64,000 bases of DNA from Rhizophagus irregularis (taxonomy: Eukaryota; Glomeromycota; Glomeromycetes; Glomerales; Glomeraceae). The notes beneath the pieces are model-generated. The model was given only the letters and a program-made list of their open reading frames with translations. It was not told where the DNA came from and made no database searches. Positions 30,914 to 41,389 of this stretch are shown piece after piece. The stretch spans positions 1,178,001 through 1,242,000 of the forward strand of contig NC_089439.1 of NCBI RefSeq assembly GCF_026210795.1, in the 5' to 3' direction. Position numbers and translations under genes: made by a program. How positions within the stretch are numbered: the first letter of the stretch is position 1; every line of letters starts with the position of its first letter.

Positions 30914-33451
30914 ATAGTTAAATTGATTTAAACAAAAAAAAAAACTCTCTCCCCTTTCCGATTTTTTTGTTAACAAACCGCAGTAATATAAATTTTTTCA
31001 CAAACACTTATATTTTTGTAAGGAGCGAGGACCACTTGGTGGCCTCTACGGAAAGGTCTCCTTTTATTACCCTTGACCTTTGAGAGATATGGATACAGAT
31101 GTTATATCTGTTCCCGTTCAGCTGGTTCATAACGACCAGACTACTTTACCTTTACCTCTTCTTTCTCCCTCAAAAACGTTTAATAATACGTCCAATTTTC
31201 ATAAAAATACTTTCCTTGTCTCTGTGAAAAAATTTCACGTGATGACAAAACGCCGAACCGGTTATAACAAGATTTACGAATTCAGGCGCTCAAAAAGTTT
31301 CTTTTTTGAGCTTGCTGATCTTTTCTCGGACACCAATAATCTTCATTTATTTTTACACACCAATGATTATCACATGGATTCTACGCCTATTCGATACACA
31401 TCCACGAGCTATTTGCCTAACACAAAATATCAAATTAGTAAAATGCTCACACACTTTTTTACCTTACAAAAAGTTTTACCCCAACGTATTCAACAAAAGT
31501 ATTTTGATTTGATTCGCCAGAAATTACTGGATCGAATCGACTTTATCGAGTCACGTGCTTCTAATAGAACTTTGAAGAACACTCATACAAAAACTTTCTT
31601 CTCATTTTCTTATAAGCGCTATCGCTTCCACTTTGGTATTTACATTCCTTGTGAACATGTTTGCACACCCGCTTTATCTAATTCTCTTACCCGGTGTCAT
31701 AGCCCGAGCCCTTTCGTCATGTCTTTAAATAGACGTGCTTGTGGTACTCATCAACCTGAATTTTCGAGAACAAAAATAAATCACCATTTGAAACCTGTGC
31801 CTGAATTGGACCCAGGATATACGAATTCAAAATCTTCACACGCTAATCATGTATACGATCTTTGGCAACATCGATGGAAAAATGAGATCTTTTCCAACCG
31901 CCTTGGCATTCAGTACAATGTATGCTATGTGGCTAACAGTACTAATTTCGTGCGCAAACATCCAGGCGCCTATATTTACAGGAAACACCTTTCGAATTTC
32001 AAACTCAACCATAGCAGTAATCCTGCAACGAAGCGCAAACAGGAAACCCGCTTCAAGAGACATTGTGCAAGGGTGCTTAAAACTATTGACCCTACCTCCC
32101 GCACTTTGAAAGATGACAAACTCTCAGCTGGAAGACGTTTTCGCTTCCTATTCGATGAATCACAACATATCTACTCACCTCTTCACCATTTGAAATTCAA
32201 AAAATTTTTAACGGAGAAATTATTACCTGATCCTGATGATTATACATTTAAAATATCTCATCACACGCTGCCGAATTGCAGCACTACGTCACAACCTTCG
32301 ACCTTATCTAGGCCTTCTGGCGTTAATACTATCCCTCATTATTTGAATGCCGCAGAAATCGAGGCTCTCATGGATTCGTTAGAACCACTTCCTCGTAGCA
32401 CTATATACTATGGTCATAATCCCGTAGACCCGTCTAAAGTGAACAGTAGTTATTATTTACAATACAACCCCTTTGAACCTGACTTACCCCCGACTACCCA
32501 TATACGTCGGTCTAACCCTTTAGATTACGACTCATCCGCCGCTAACGGTATGGGCACCACACTTAAACATTATTATCGTCGAGGAATATCAACTCGACAA
32601 CTGACGGTTCATACTAATGGATTTCACGAGCAGATGAAACAACCCCCACCTCCTCCAATGCCTTGCAAAAAGAAACAACATCGCAAGTGGAAGAAATGGG
32701 TGGAAAAATATCAAGATTACTACGACTATACGTGCATACCGTACGCTCCTCGGCCTTGTCACCCGGCTGAATACCATATAGATCTCTTTGGTTTACCTTC
32801 ATACACCTCAGACGAAACTAAATCGGTGGAATACTGACCTAACAAGAGGGACACTTTGTCCTATCCTTCCGCTTCGTCACAATCACATGACCACAAACGA
32901 ACAAGACCAGCGAATAGTTTCCCTACCGACTCCCTATTTTCTAGTCTTAATTCTAATTAATTTAGTTTTTCTTACTCTATATATGTATATTGTTCATGTA
33001 ATGAGTCTTAAACACTTTTTTCCTATTTTACATTCTACATTTTGGCGTCTATGAATTACCCTTACGTCATCATGCACGTTTGTATATGTATCAAACAATT
33101 TAAAATAGTGTGAACCATTCCACTTATGACAGTATTGACAAGTGGCAGCCTTAGGGCTGAAAGCAAAATACGGGTTTTATTAATTTTTCTTGTTTTTTTT
33201 TCTTGGGATTTTGGTAAAATTGTTTTTTTTCTTTTTATATATATTAAGGCGGGTGTTCTTGGGAAAGTTCGTGGTTCTGACTCGCGTTCACCTATTCCAT
33301 AAAGAACAGAAAGCATCACGCCTCGGGGTGGCTTGCCTTGTAGTGATAGTATTATATATAGACTTTTTATGTTCTCTGTATAATTGAATCTACGGGTTTG
33401 ATTTTCTGTTTTCTAAAAATAAAAATAAAAAAATAGTTAAATTGATTTAAA
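30914..33451 (+). mobile_element. Complete retroposed unit with 19-bp TSD
   Basis: ATAGTTAAATTGATTTAAA is present exactly at 30914-30932 and 33433-33451. Between the copies is a 2.5-kb unit: a leader of about 155 nt (with GCGAGGACCACTTGGTGGCC, about 31025), an intact 582-codon ORF, about 595 nt of 3' sequence with a GC-rich fold (GGCGGGTG...CACGCCTCGGGGTGGC, 33247-33337), and an A-rich tail (AAAATAAAAATAAAAAA). The long perfect duplication and the tail next to it identify LINE-type retroposition. There is no reverse transcriptase or endonuclease frame. It is therefore a non-autonomous element, an internally deleted LINE keeping only ORF1, or a retrogene. Confidence 0.85.
31089..32837 (+). CDS. 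582-aa protein of unknown family
   Basis: An intact frame with ATG at 31089; the track frame opens at a TTG three codons before, just after a TGA at 31074. It is much richer in G+C than its surroundings. The protein is basic and rich in His, Ser, Thr, Tyr, Pro and Asn, for example NHLFLHTNDYHMD-type patches, KRKQETRFKRHCARVLKTID, LNAAEIEALMDSLEPLPRST, a QPPPPPMPCKKKQHRKWKKW basic/proline patch and a C-terminal DLFGLPSYTSDETKSVEY. No signal peptide, membrane segment, zinc knuckle, RRM or polymerase motif is recognised. Several shorter ORFs on both strands overlap it and are shadows. Its place in a retroposed unit with a perfect TSD suggests it arrived recently, or is an ORF1-like product of a retroelement. 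Function unknown. Confidence 0.75.
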   Translation: MDTDVISVPVQLVHNDQTTLPLPLLSPSKTFNNTSNFHKNTFLVSVKKFHVMTKRRTGYNKIYEFRRSKSFFFELADLFSDTNNLHLFLHTNDYHMDSTPIRYTSTSYLPNTKYQISKMLTHFFTLQKVLPQRIQQKYFDLIRQKLLDRIDFIESRASNRTLKNTHTKTFFSFSYKRYRFHFGIYIPCEHVCTPALSNSLTRCHSPSPFVMSLNRRACGTHQPEFSRTKINHHLKPVPELDPGYTNSKSSHANHVYDLWQHRWKNEIFSNRLGIQYNVCYVANSTNFVRKHPGAYIYRKHLSNFKLNHSSNPATKRKQETRFKRHCARVLKTIDPTSRTLKDDKLSAGRRFRFLFDESQHIYSPLHHLKFKKFLTEKLLPDPDDYTFKISHHTLPNCSTTSQPSTLSRPSGVNTIPHYLNAAEIEALMDSLEPLPRSTIYYGHNPVDPSKVNSSYYLQYNPFEPDLPPTTHIRRSNPLDYDSSAANGMGTTLKHYYRRGISTRQLTVHTNGFHEQMKQPPPPPMPCKKKQHRKWKKWVEKYQDYYDYTCIPYAPRPCHPAEYHIDLFGLPSYTSDETKSVEY

Positions 33452-33719
33452 AAAAAAACAATTAATTAATTAAAATTGTGATTCATCGTCCGCGTGGAAA
33501 AAATTGGAATAGATTTTTTATTATCTAAAATCTGATATTTTGTTTGTGGCTCTCGTTTATAGAAAAGAAATTACATCAAGTGTTAATTATATAAATTTTA
33601 TTAGGAATATAATCATTCATAAACATATTTATAAATAACTGAAAAAAAAAATTTTTTTGATACGTTAATTTTTTTTTTAAGTATACTATATATATTGAGA
33701 ATTTCTTTGCAAATTTGCT

Positions 33720-35200
33720 TGTGAAACCTATACGGCTATAGTGCTATACCCCAACTCCGTTTCCCAAGTTCCACAAGAATTTTGTATATAACCTTCACGT
33801 ATCACGAGCGATTATCCAAACACTCTCTTTTCATAATATTTCAATTGTAATTTGTTTTGACAAAGGCAACAATTAGAAGAGTGTTGAAGCAATTTATACG
33901 GAAATGTCATATCGTTATTTTAATAGAATAAATAGCATACAAGGTAGAAGACCTTCTTGAGGTAGGTAATATTTACGGCTATCTTATTCCAGTACTCTAT
34001 TTTATGGTTAACGCAAACCTAAGAAATTTTATTCGTAAGGTTATTGCAAAAATGTGTTAATTCATAAATTCTATTTCAGTGTCTTGATACACTTCATTGG
34101 GTAATGGTTTAATTTCCAATTTGAACGTCAAGTACTCCCTATAAAAAATTTTTATCCGAATATTTCCATTATTTCTCCGTGTCTTCCGTAAAAATTCCGT
34201 GAAAATGATGCATTCACGGATATCCGTGTTAGCGATATGAAAATTTCCATGATTTAAGGCTATGAATTCCATGAAAATGATACATTCACGGAAAAAACAT
34301 GGAAAGATAAAACACGGATCAGATTTTTTACAGGGACTGTATGGATGGCATTTATACTATAACTTTGATCATTTATAGTTTTGGTATAAAAATAATGTGG
34401 AAAATGCAATCGTAACGATCCTGCACTTCATTATGGAACTACGTGAGATAAGCTTTTGAATTCACATTCACCCCTAAGGCTTATATTGATATATTACCAA
34501 CCGCCTTGGAGATTTATCAAAAACTTATTTATTTCCAACATTTATAAGAACACTTAAGATGTCTAATTAAGATGGACTATTCTAATAATAAAACGAACGT
34601 TTCATCCTGATCATGCACAATTCAGAAAATTTATATTAAAGAACGCGGCGATACTGCAGGTATTGACTTATTAATCAATGTTTAATTATACTTTTCAAAT
34701 GTTCGTATTTGCTAAAATCTTTTCTATAATTTTTGCAAAGATCAAGATCAAGATGAAGGTGAAAAGGAAGAGTTACAACTATCGTCATTTTAATGATTGT
34801 TCAACATAACCTTCCATTAAAAGAGAATCTGCAGCATTATTTGTTTGAGCAGTAATGTTTATGATTGATCTCAAAGTACCAGTTAACATTTTTAGACGTT
34901 GTCATGATTAAAAATATACCATGATACACTTTCAAACGAAAGTTTTTATTAAGTACTATCAGGAGATCCTATTGTATAAGCAATTTAAATAACCGTCTAA
35001 CTACTACTTGCTGCAGAATTAGCAATGATGAACGATGCAGAAATTCATCATGTCTAAATGATACAACTTATTACAAAAGTCAAGATTGAAGTGGATCATG
35101 TTTTCTGGTATGTGCGTTTGAAGCGTAATTTTAATATTTTGATTGAGAGCTTGTTACAACTTACAAGCAAGCATTAGTTTATAGACCAAAACATTAGTGA
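33720..35200 (+). pseudogene. Copy D of repeated gene family, MITE-disrupted
   Basis: A promoter-like block (GTTTCCCAAGTTCCACAAGA, TTTTGTATATAACCTTCAC, about 33758-33800) is followed by the exon edge GGTAGAAGACCTTCTTGAGG with GTAGGTAATATTTAC (about 33940-33970). After a TTTCAG-type acceptor at about 34079 comes TGTCTTGATACACTTCATTG. A 205-bp MITE interrupts this exon. The sequence resumes at 34342 through TTTGATCATTTATAGTTTTG, GATCCTGCACTTCATTATGG, and near 34475-34550 AYIDILPTALEIYQKLIYF, the family motif. Further family-like but degraded sequence (acidic KDEGEKEE-type exon about 34740) runs to 35200. No intact reading frame remains. Confidence 0.55.
34135..34339. mobile_element. 205-bp MITE with TA target duplication
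   Basis: Left end TA-CTCCCTATAAAAAATTTTTATCCG; right end reverse complemented TA-CAGTCCCTGTAAAAAATCTGATCCG. The left end seems to have lost two bases (AG) of the canonical CAG. The TA on both sides, and the way family copies read across the site without it, show a Tc1/mariner-type insertion. Internal CCGTGAAAATGATGCATTCAC-type phrases are repeated in inverted order. Confidence 0.78.
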
Positions 35201-35269
35201 AGAATGAAATGTATCATTTTTTTTTATTTTTATAATATTCAGCATTTACTGTTTCTTAATAAGATTGAA

Positions 35270-36600
35270 TAAATAGTGCACAGAGTAGGAGAACCTTCTT
35301 AAGGTGGGTAACTATTCAAACTACAATTTAATATTTACAGTACTTTCGGTTCGAATAAATATTTTTATATAACTATTTTATTTAATTTACGGATGCAGGC
35401 GAACATTAACCTGTACTGCAATTTATTTGTAAAAAATTGTTGGAAGTGAGTCATATGCACAAAGTCCTATTTCAATGTATCACTCCCTTGATACACTTTT
35501 GCAATGGTTCAAACGTCAATTTGAACATTTATACCATGATAGTTTCGGTTGTTCACAATTTTGGTGTAAAATAATCCGTCATACCGATCCTACACTTTAT
35601 TACGCAATTTGTAGGAGCTTACGTAAGTTGAAGGAATTTTTTGTTTTAAATTCACGTTAACTGAAGATATTAAAACCTTTTTTATCTTCTAGGGCTTACA
35701 TCGATTTGATAATGAAGAATTACCAACCGCCCTTGAGATTTAACAAAATTTACATATTCAACATCTATAATATGATGATGATATTTAAATTGATCGATCC
35801 TCTCAAATTTTCTTGAAGAATTCATTTATAGAAGTTTCGTAGTGATTATTTTAATAATAAACGGATGTTCCATCCTGATCAATGTTGTACAATTAAAAAA
35901 AAATATAAAAAATATGTATATATATATATCATACTACAGGTATTGATTTTTTTTTAATCAAATGTTTATTTATATTATTTACTGTGTATATTGAACATCT
36001 TCGTCGTGATGTTTTGTAGAGATGAAGAGCAAGGATAAAGATCAAAATTAAGATGAATGGACGGAAGTTGTTGCAACTATCTTCATTTTAGTATGAGTTT
36101 GATTCTATGTTTGACATAAAGGAAAATCTGCTCGCTTTTAAAGATGATGGTAGTAATGTAATAATTTGTATGTCAAATTACTTGTTCTTGGATATGAAAT
36201 ATCAAAAATTCAGTTCAACTATTACGATATTATGGTGATTTAAATTGTACTGACCATACCTATCCGTATGTGAGCGAAAGCAATTTAAATGGCCATGATC
36301 TAAATGCTCTAAATGCTGCTCGAAGGAACTTATTGCAGGAAGTTATCAGTAACGAGCAATGTAGGAATGAGAAATTCATTATATCTGAAAGTACAAATCA
36401 TATCCTGTCAATATGACTTTGTTTCAAAGGCAAGACTGGAGATGTTTCTAGAGAGCGTATTTGAGCAGCTATGGAGTGATTTATTACATCTCATCGATGC
36501 CAGAAACATTCATTCATTCATTCTATAAGGCAAAAATTAGTGGTCAGAGGGTATAACGAAATTATTTCCTAAACTGGGGATATTAATGGAGGTTAGACGC
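35270..36600 (+). pseudogene. Copy E of repeated gene family, near full length
   Basis: Order of pieces: AGTAGGAGAACCTTCTTAAG with a GTGGGT donor-like edge (about 35285). Next an exon at about 35475-35622 (MYHSLDTLLQWFKRQFEHLY, HTDPTLYYAICRSLR). Then a 70-nt intron with GTAAGT at 35623 and TCTTCTAG ending at 35692, followed by GLHRFDNEELPTALEI, where a TAA then interrupts. The copy B-like part follows at 36240-36600, with stops and a deletion near 36412 (CATATCCTGTCAATATGACTTTG). It matches the minus-strand copy B over 35638-37610. Clearly decayed. Family not recognised. Confidence 0.55.
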
Positions 36601-37610
36601 ACTCCTAATAAGAAAGTCAAGGATTATCAGTCAGTCCTTGGCAACCATCGATAATGACTATCACTTCAACAAATTCACCGCAATATGCTGCCAAGATGTT
36701 CTTTATAAATTTGGATCGTGTTGTATTCTAAAGTGGTAAGTTTTTGTTTCTTATTCTCTATGCAGTATAATTTACCAGTTACTTTATTAATGATATTTTT
36801 TTTAAACAGCCTGTCATCCATTCATTTGTCATTAAACCAATGGATAAAATCTATCTACTAAATGACTAAGATGAGATAATGAATTAAAAATGTAATAGTT
36901 TTGCGGAGTATGTTATTTTATTTCTCTATACCACTATATATACAGTCATTAGGGTTGAATATGAAATTTGATGAATCAGAATTCAAGTTTAAAAAGAAAC
37001 AATGAAACAGAATTATGACGTGAGATAAGTAATGTATGTATATAAAATTTTTTTTTTTAAAAAAAAAAATCTACGAAATTCAGACTAATGGGTATTTTTT
37101 TTACAGGTTATTATTTTTTTATGAAAACTAAGATCAATACATTTATGAGTTTTATAATAATTATTTTGTAATAAAAGAGGGCCGACTCACTTAGTAGTAT
37201 TAAACGAAAGAATATAAATAGAAAGGATGCGAAGGATGCGAAAATACTGCGTTGGCTTCTTAACTTGTTTAAAAAATATATATATATATATATAACAATT
37301 TATAGCCATATAGGTTATTTTGAGATTCACTATCATATAGTAAGAAGTATATATTAAATTATACTAAATATATTCATTAAGTAAAAATTAAGCGCGTTAT
37401 TTTCAACGAAATATCAATATAATAATTCCTTTCAATTGAGTAATATCATTCGCGTTCATTTATTTAAAAAAAACAATTTAAAATGAGTAGTATAATTATT
37501 ATACGTCCACGCAAGTATGAAATAATCAATAGGCTTGTTCGGTTTTTGATCGGGTTTTGGTTTGATATGATAGAATTTTTTGATCACCTTATAAAAAATG
37601 GAGTGAACAT
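35638..37610 (+). repeat. Right arm of 2-kb inverted duplication
   Basis: Partner of 21340-23398 in opposite orientation, including noncoding flank up to GATCACCTTATAAAAAATGG and AGTGAACATT. The two arms stand about 12.2 kb apart. Confidence 0.85.
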
Positions 37611-39400
37611 TTGAGGGTTTTTATGTCATATAAGAGAGCAAAGAGGTCATTTTATTTTTTTACCCGAAGCCTTAGACTTATAGAAAAAAAGAGCGAGACC
37701 GAAACTATTACCCTCAATCAGTCCTACAATAGTTACATGTTTTAGTATACTAGTAGAGTTAGGATTGGATGCATCAATTACTGATGCTGTTATCAACTTC
37801 GGTAGAAACGATCAAATAATAAAGTGTACTATATTATCTTGGATTTATTATTTGTTGTCTTATAATTTTCAAACACTTTGATTAATACCATTGTTAGAAT
37901 TCTTGTCATTGATGCGTATAATTTTTTCTGGAACCTAACATAACGCTAGTTGTGATACAACATGTGCGTTAACAGCAGAACATGAAGAAGACTTGTACCA
38001 TAGAATGTCGAAGTAAATCCCTTCTTCGAAATAGGTAGAACCGTTAATCCACATTAGAATAACAAAATTGCTAGCTCACCCGGATATTGTCTTATAACTA
38101 AGTGTAGCTCTCGTGTATCATCATTACTCTGCAATCACAAAAAATAACATATTTAGGGATCTTGTAGAGTAATAGAATAGAATTGGAGATTGTTTCGTCC
38201 GGCTAGGAGGGATATACTGTATAAGCGAATTATTCATGTACTGTTCTATTATGATCATGATATAGTCAAAAAATGGATTGCCTATGCCCTATGGACAACA
38301 GGAGAGAGCGATTTTGTCTTGTGTGTTGTTCCCTATTATAGTAAAAAATAGATTGACAATAGTTAACGATATAACTCTATGCCGTGTGATATCTAGGTGT
38401 ATGGGAATTTTTCACTATACAAAGGATAAGGTCCAAATATGCAATCGGCATTTGTACTTTGATCCGCTGTTTGATGCGGGCAATGATTTATATTTATTTT
38501 GTTAGAACAATGTTATAAGTGGTCGATTATAGTTTATTATACCATATATACTGATGAACGAAATTAGTGTTGGCATACATAGCATTCAAAAATTTGGAAT
38601 ACTTAACGGAGGTTAATAGTAATTATACAGTATCTTGCATTCTATATAACTTCGTTGACAGATGAAGTATTCTCTCCGCTTGCGGAACAGTATATGAATA
38701 GAAAATACGATAAATTTGTTGCGCATGACGTAGTGGATTGTCAACAGTGACATATGATTCAGAGTTTATTTCCATTACTAAATTCCAAATCAAAGAAAAA
38801 CACTAAAAGGAACAAAACGAAATACCCATCCTATTCCAAAATCGTTCCTAGAAAATAAAAAATAAACTGTAAATGACCCATGCGAGATATCGCAGATGCG
38901 ATAAAAAACAAAACCTTTATTATCATTTTTTATTCACTTCAAAAATCAAAAGTTGCAATTGTACCATTATTATTTATTTTAAAATATTACAAATATCTAC
39001 ATATTTGCTAGCTTCTGTATTTCAATGTATTCTAATGTATGATGATATTAACCATACATATATACATTTTCGTTAAATATATTATGTATGGTAATCACCA
39101 TACATCACTATACGTTGGTGATTGGTCATACATACAACCATACAATACATGTTTTCTTCATAGTACCGATTTCAGCACTGTCTAAAAACTTTAGATAAAT
39201 TTTATTAAATGTTATAATATAAAAAAAGAATAATAAAGATAATAGGAAAATAAAAACGTTTGAAAATATTATAACGCGTATGTAAAGGGAGTTTGAAAGT
39301 TAACAATAAAATGATAATTATATCAACTTAACGAAAATTTTTAAGTTTAAAAAACTGTAAAAAAATCATTACATTAAAAGGTAATGGTTCAATTACTAAA
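37611..39400. other. Moderately GC-richer decayed sequence
   Basis: 37620-38800 has more even base composition than the surroundings, as decayed coding DNA does, but stops interrupt every frame. The 75-codon frame at 38278-38505 (IVNDITLCRVISRCMGIFHY, VQICNRHLYFDPLFDAG) is the longest and could be a remnant. 39010-39150 is rich in ACCATAC / GTATGG phrases, including palindromic GTATGGTAATCACCATAC. No gene can be defended. Confidence 0.4.
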
Positions 39401-39449
39401 AAAAGGAGTGGGGTCTAGTTTAACAAGAGAACGAAAAAAGAGAAGCTTG

Positions 39450-40206
39450 TTAGTTGAAGACATCTGAAAAATCCTCAAGGTCGAATGCAGATGGGGGCGT
39501 TCCCGTATCACGTTCAGTGACTCGATTGATTCTCGTGACTGTATGAATGACATTTGGAATCCCCGTTTGACTTCGCACCCTTTAACAAATGAGGAGATTG
39601 AGTTAAGTTGGTACTAAAGAATCTGAAAAACATGAAACCAGTCATGATATATACCACGGTATATTTGTATCTATCTGTTGTTTCCATGTTCCAATGCTGG
39701 CACCGTTTGGAAATGTAAATATAATATTGTTATAATTTCTCGCACCACTAGCTGTAAGGTTCGTAATAACCGCAGCAAGATTTTGTCCCACGATTCCGTT
39801 TCGATTATTTGGAGAGGTTGCGACATCGTTGAATCCTGCTGGATCCCAATGAAAAACAAGTGCCGGCATATTTCTATCTCTTTTTAACGCTTTGAGGGCT
39901 AACGCAGCTGTTTCGTGATTATTGAGGGCGGGAGGGAGACCTTCTTGTGCTAAAAAAAGAATTGATCAATATACATGAACATAAATGTGCTTAACTGTTA
40001 AATTTTACATACTTGTTCCACTTTTTCTTGCTAATTTTTTAATATCGTTTTCTTGAACTGTATAATAAATAAATTTTGATAAACTTAAAATCTCACTGAA
40101 TTGATAAAAAAAAAATTATACCTTTGTTATAAATGTATCTGAAAGGATTCGACATACTCGAGAAAGTAGGGAGAAAATTTTTTATAATGTGAAAATCATT
40201 AATCAT
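39450..40206 (-). CDS. Four-exon gene, 184 aa, unknown function
   Basis: Exons on the minus strand: 40206-40122, 40057-40013, 39949-39655 and 39579-39450, 555 nt in total with the frame kept throughout. Introns: 40121-40058 (GTATAA...ACAG, 64 nt), 40012-39950 (GTATGT...TTAG, 63 nt) and 39654-39580 (GTATAT...AAAG, 75 nt, with CTTAAC as branch-like site). Start ATG at 40206 (MINDFHIIKNFLPTFSSMSN). Then FRYIYNK, VQENDIKKLARKSGT, GLPPALNNHETAALALKALK, ALVFHWDPAGFNDVATSP, NIIFTFPNGASIGTWKQQID, and across the last junction NIPWVRSQTGIPNVIHTV to a terminal SAFDLEDFSDVFN and TAA. Exon 3 read on without splicing stops after 75-100 codons. No domain recognised; no signal peptide or membrane segment. 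Higher G+C and intact splicing suggest a maintained gene. A short plus-strand frame antisense to exon 4 is judged a shadow. Confidence 0.68.
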
Positions 40207-40904
40207 GATTAAAATAATTAAATAAATAAAATAATTACGATATCACGTGCATATTAACAAAGCGTATTGAGCCTATCAACTGCGCACTTGACCTATATGG
40301 TCAAGTCTCTACTCCATTACTAATTTTTTTTTGGTTAGAAGATTAAATAAAAGACAATTGTTCGTTTTGTTCGTAATTATATTTGAACACTGATAATTAT
40401 AAGGGATTTTTTTGTTAGAAAATTACGCAATGGATAAAACAATAACAGTAAAAATAATTTTTTTTTAAAAAAAAATTAACCGGTTAAACATATTCAGTTG
40501 TAAATCGAGTTAGTGACATTCCAATCAACTAATCAATAGTGGTGGATTAGAATACAAACTAAGACAACAAGTTATTTAACTAGAAAGAAAAGAGATCGGT
40601 ATTTTGTTTCTGCAAATTTCTTGTCCTAGTAGTGTACACTTGCACGATGATGCGAATGTTCTCCGTTACATCTCCTCGGAAAATAATCCTTAAACGGAAA
40701 GGTAGGTGTAAACCTAAACTTACCAATATTAATTTCTTTCGTGCTTTTTTTCTACAGCAATGTTAACCTTCCAAAGGTTTCTAACGCTTTGACTTTTCAT
40801 ATCCCAAATAAGAAACTCGAGGTCACATCAGGAGAATAAAACAAGCGTAGATCTACAAAATAATACATGTGCACTCGCGACGATATACTATACGAGTGTG
40901 AAAA
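40207..40904. other. Intergenic, with a possible small spliced ORF
   Basis: On the plus strand ATGATGCGAATGTTCTCCG (about 40649) leads to a donor-like AAAG-GTAGGTGT (about 40701) and, after about 58 nt, TTTTTTTCTACAG (ending about 40758). The spliced frame stops after about 29 codons. A second frame upstream (ISCPSSVHLHDDANVLRYIS) also looks protein-like but stops at once. Low confidence that a gene exists. Confidence 0.25.
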
Positions 40905-41094
40905 ATTTAGAGGAATTTTCAATAGTATAAAATAGTGTATTTTAAAAATGACGTAGTTTTTTTAATAGTAAAAAATAGTGTAATTATCTTATTCTCAAGA
41001 TTTTTTTCACATTTTATTATTTTTTTATTTTTTTTTACTTACAATAGTAGGAGCGCATTTTTATTTTTTTTACTTACACTAAGAGTCGAACTCG

Positions 41095-41215
41095 CTATTT
41101 AATCACATTTTATTTATTTTTTTTACTTACACTAAGAATCGAACCGAATACCTCAAGATAAACTATTAATATATTAAGTCTCATTATCCGACCACTACAC
41201 TATTTGTTCTTTTTT
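41095..41215 (-). other. tRNA-derived SINE-like sequence
   Basis: On the minus strand AGTGTAGTGGTCGGATAATG (about 41211-41192) has the form of a tRNA D-arm/A-box, and GGTTCGATTCTTAG (about 41143-41130) of a T-arm/B-box (GGTTCGANNC). The anticodon and acceptor stems do not fold cleanly, so this is not a working tRNA. The adjoining segment TTTACTTACACTAAGARTCG is duplicated (about 41070 and 41125). A tRNA-headed SINE or tRNA relic fits best. Confidence 0.45.
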
Positions 41216-41389
41216 TAATTATTAGTATTATATTTCATATTTATCTTAGAATTAATATAATTTTTTTAGAAAAAAGAAATTTTTATGTTTGGTGTATTCA
41301 TCACAAATTATTTGTTAAAAAATCTTTTACTCCCTTTTGTTTATAATCTACATTTCCATTTAGATATTTACAATACTATTTGGAATTCT

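Noticed and set aside
31306-33387. Several ORFs of 60-88 codons overlapping or following the 582-aa ORF
   Set aside because: Shadow frames of a GC-richer coding region, or short frames in its 3' untranslated part.
39462-39620. Plus-strand frame ending NPRLTSHPLTNEEIELSWY
   Set aside because: Protein-like, but it is antisense to exon 4 of the spliced minus-strand gene, which joins in frame with three other exons.
39642-39869. Single-exon 75-codon gene on the minus strand
   Set aside because: This is part of exon 3; it has clear upstream and downstream splice partners.
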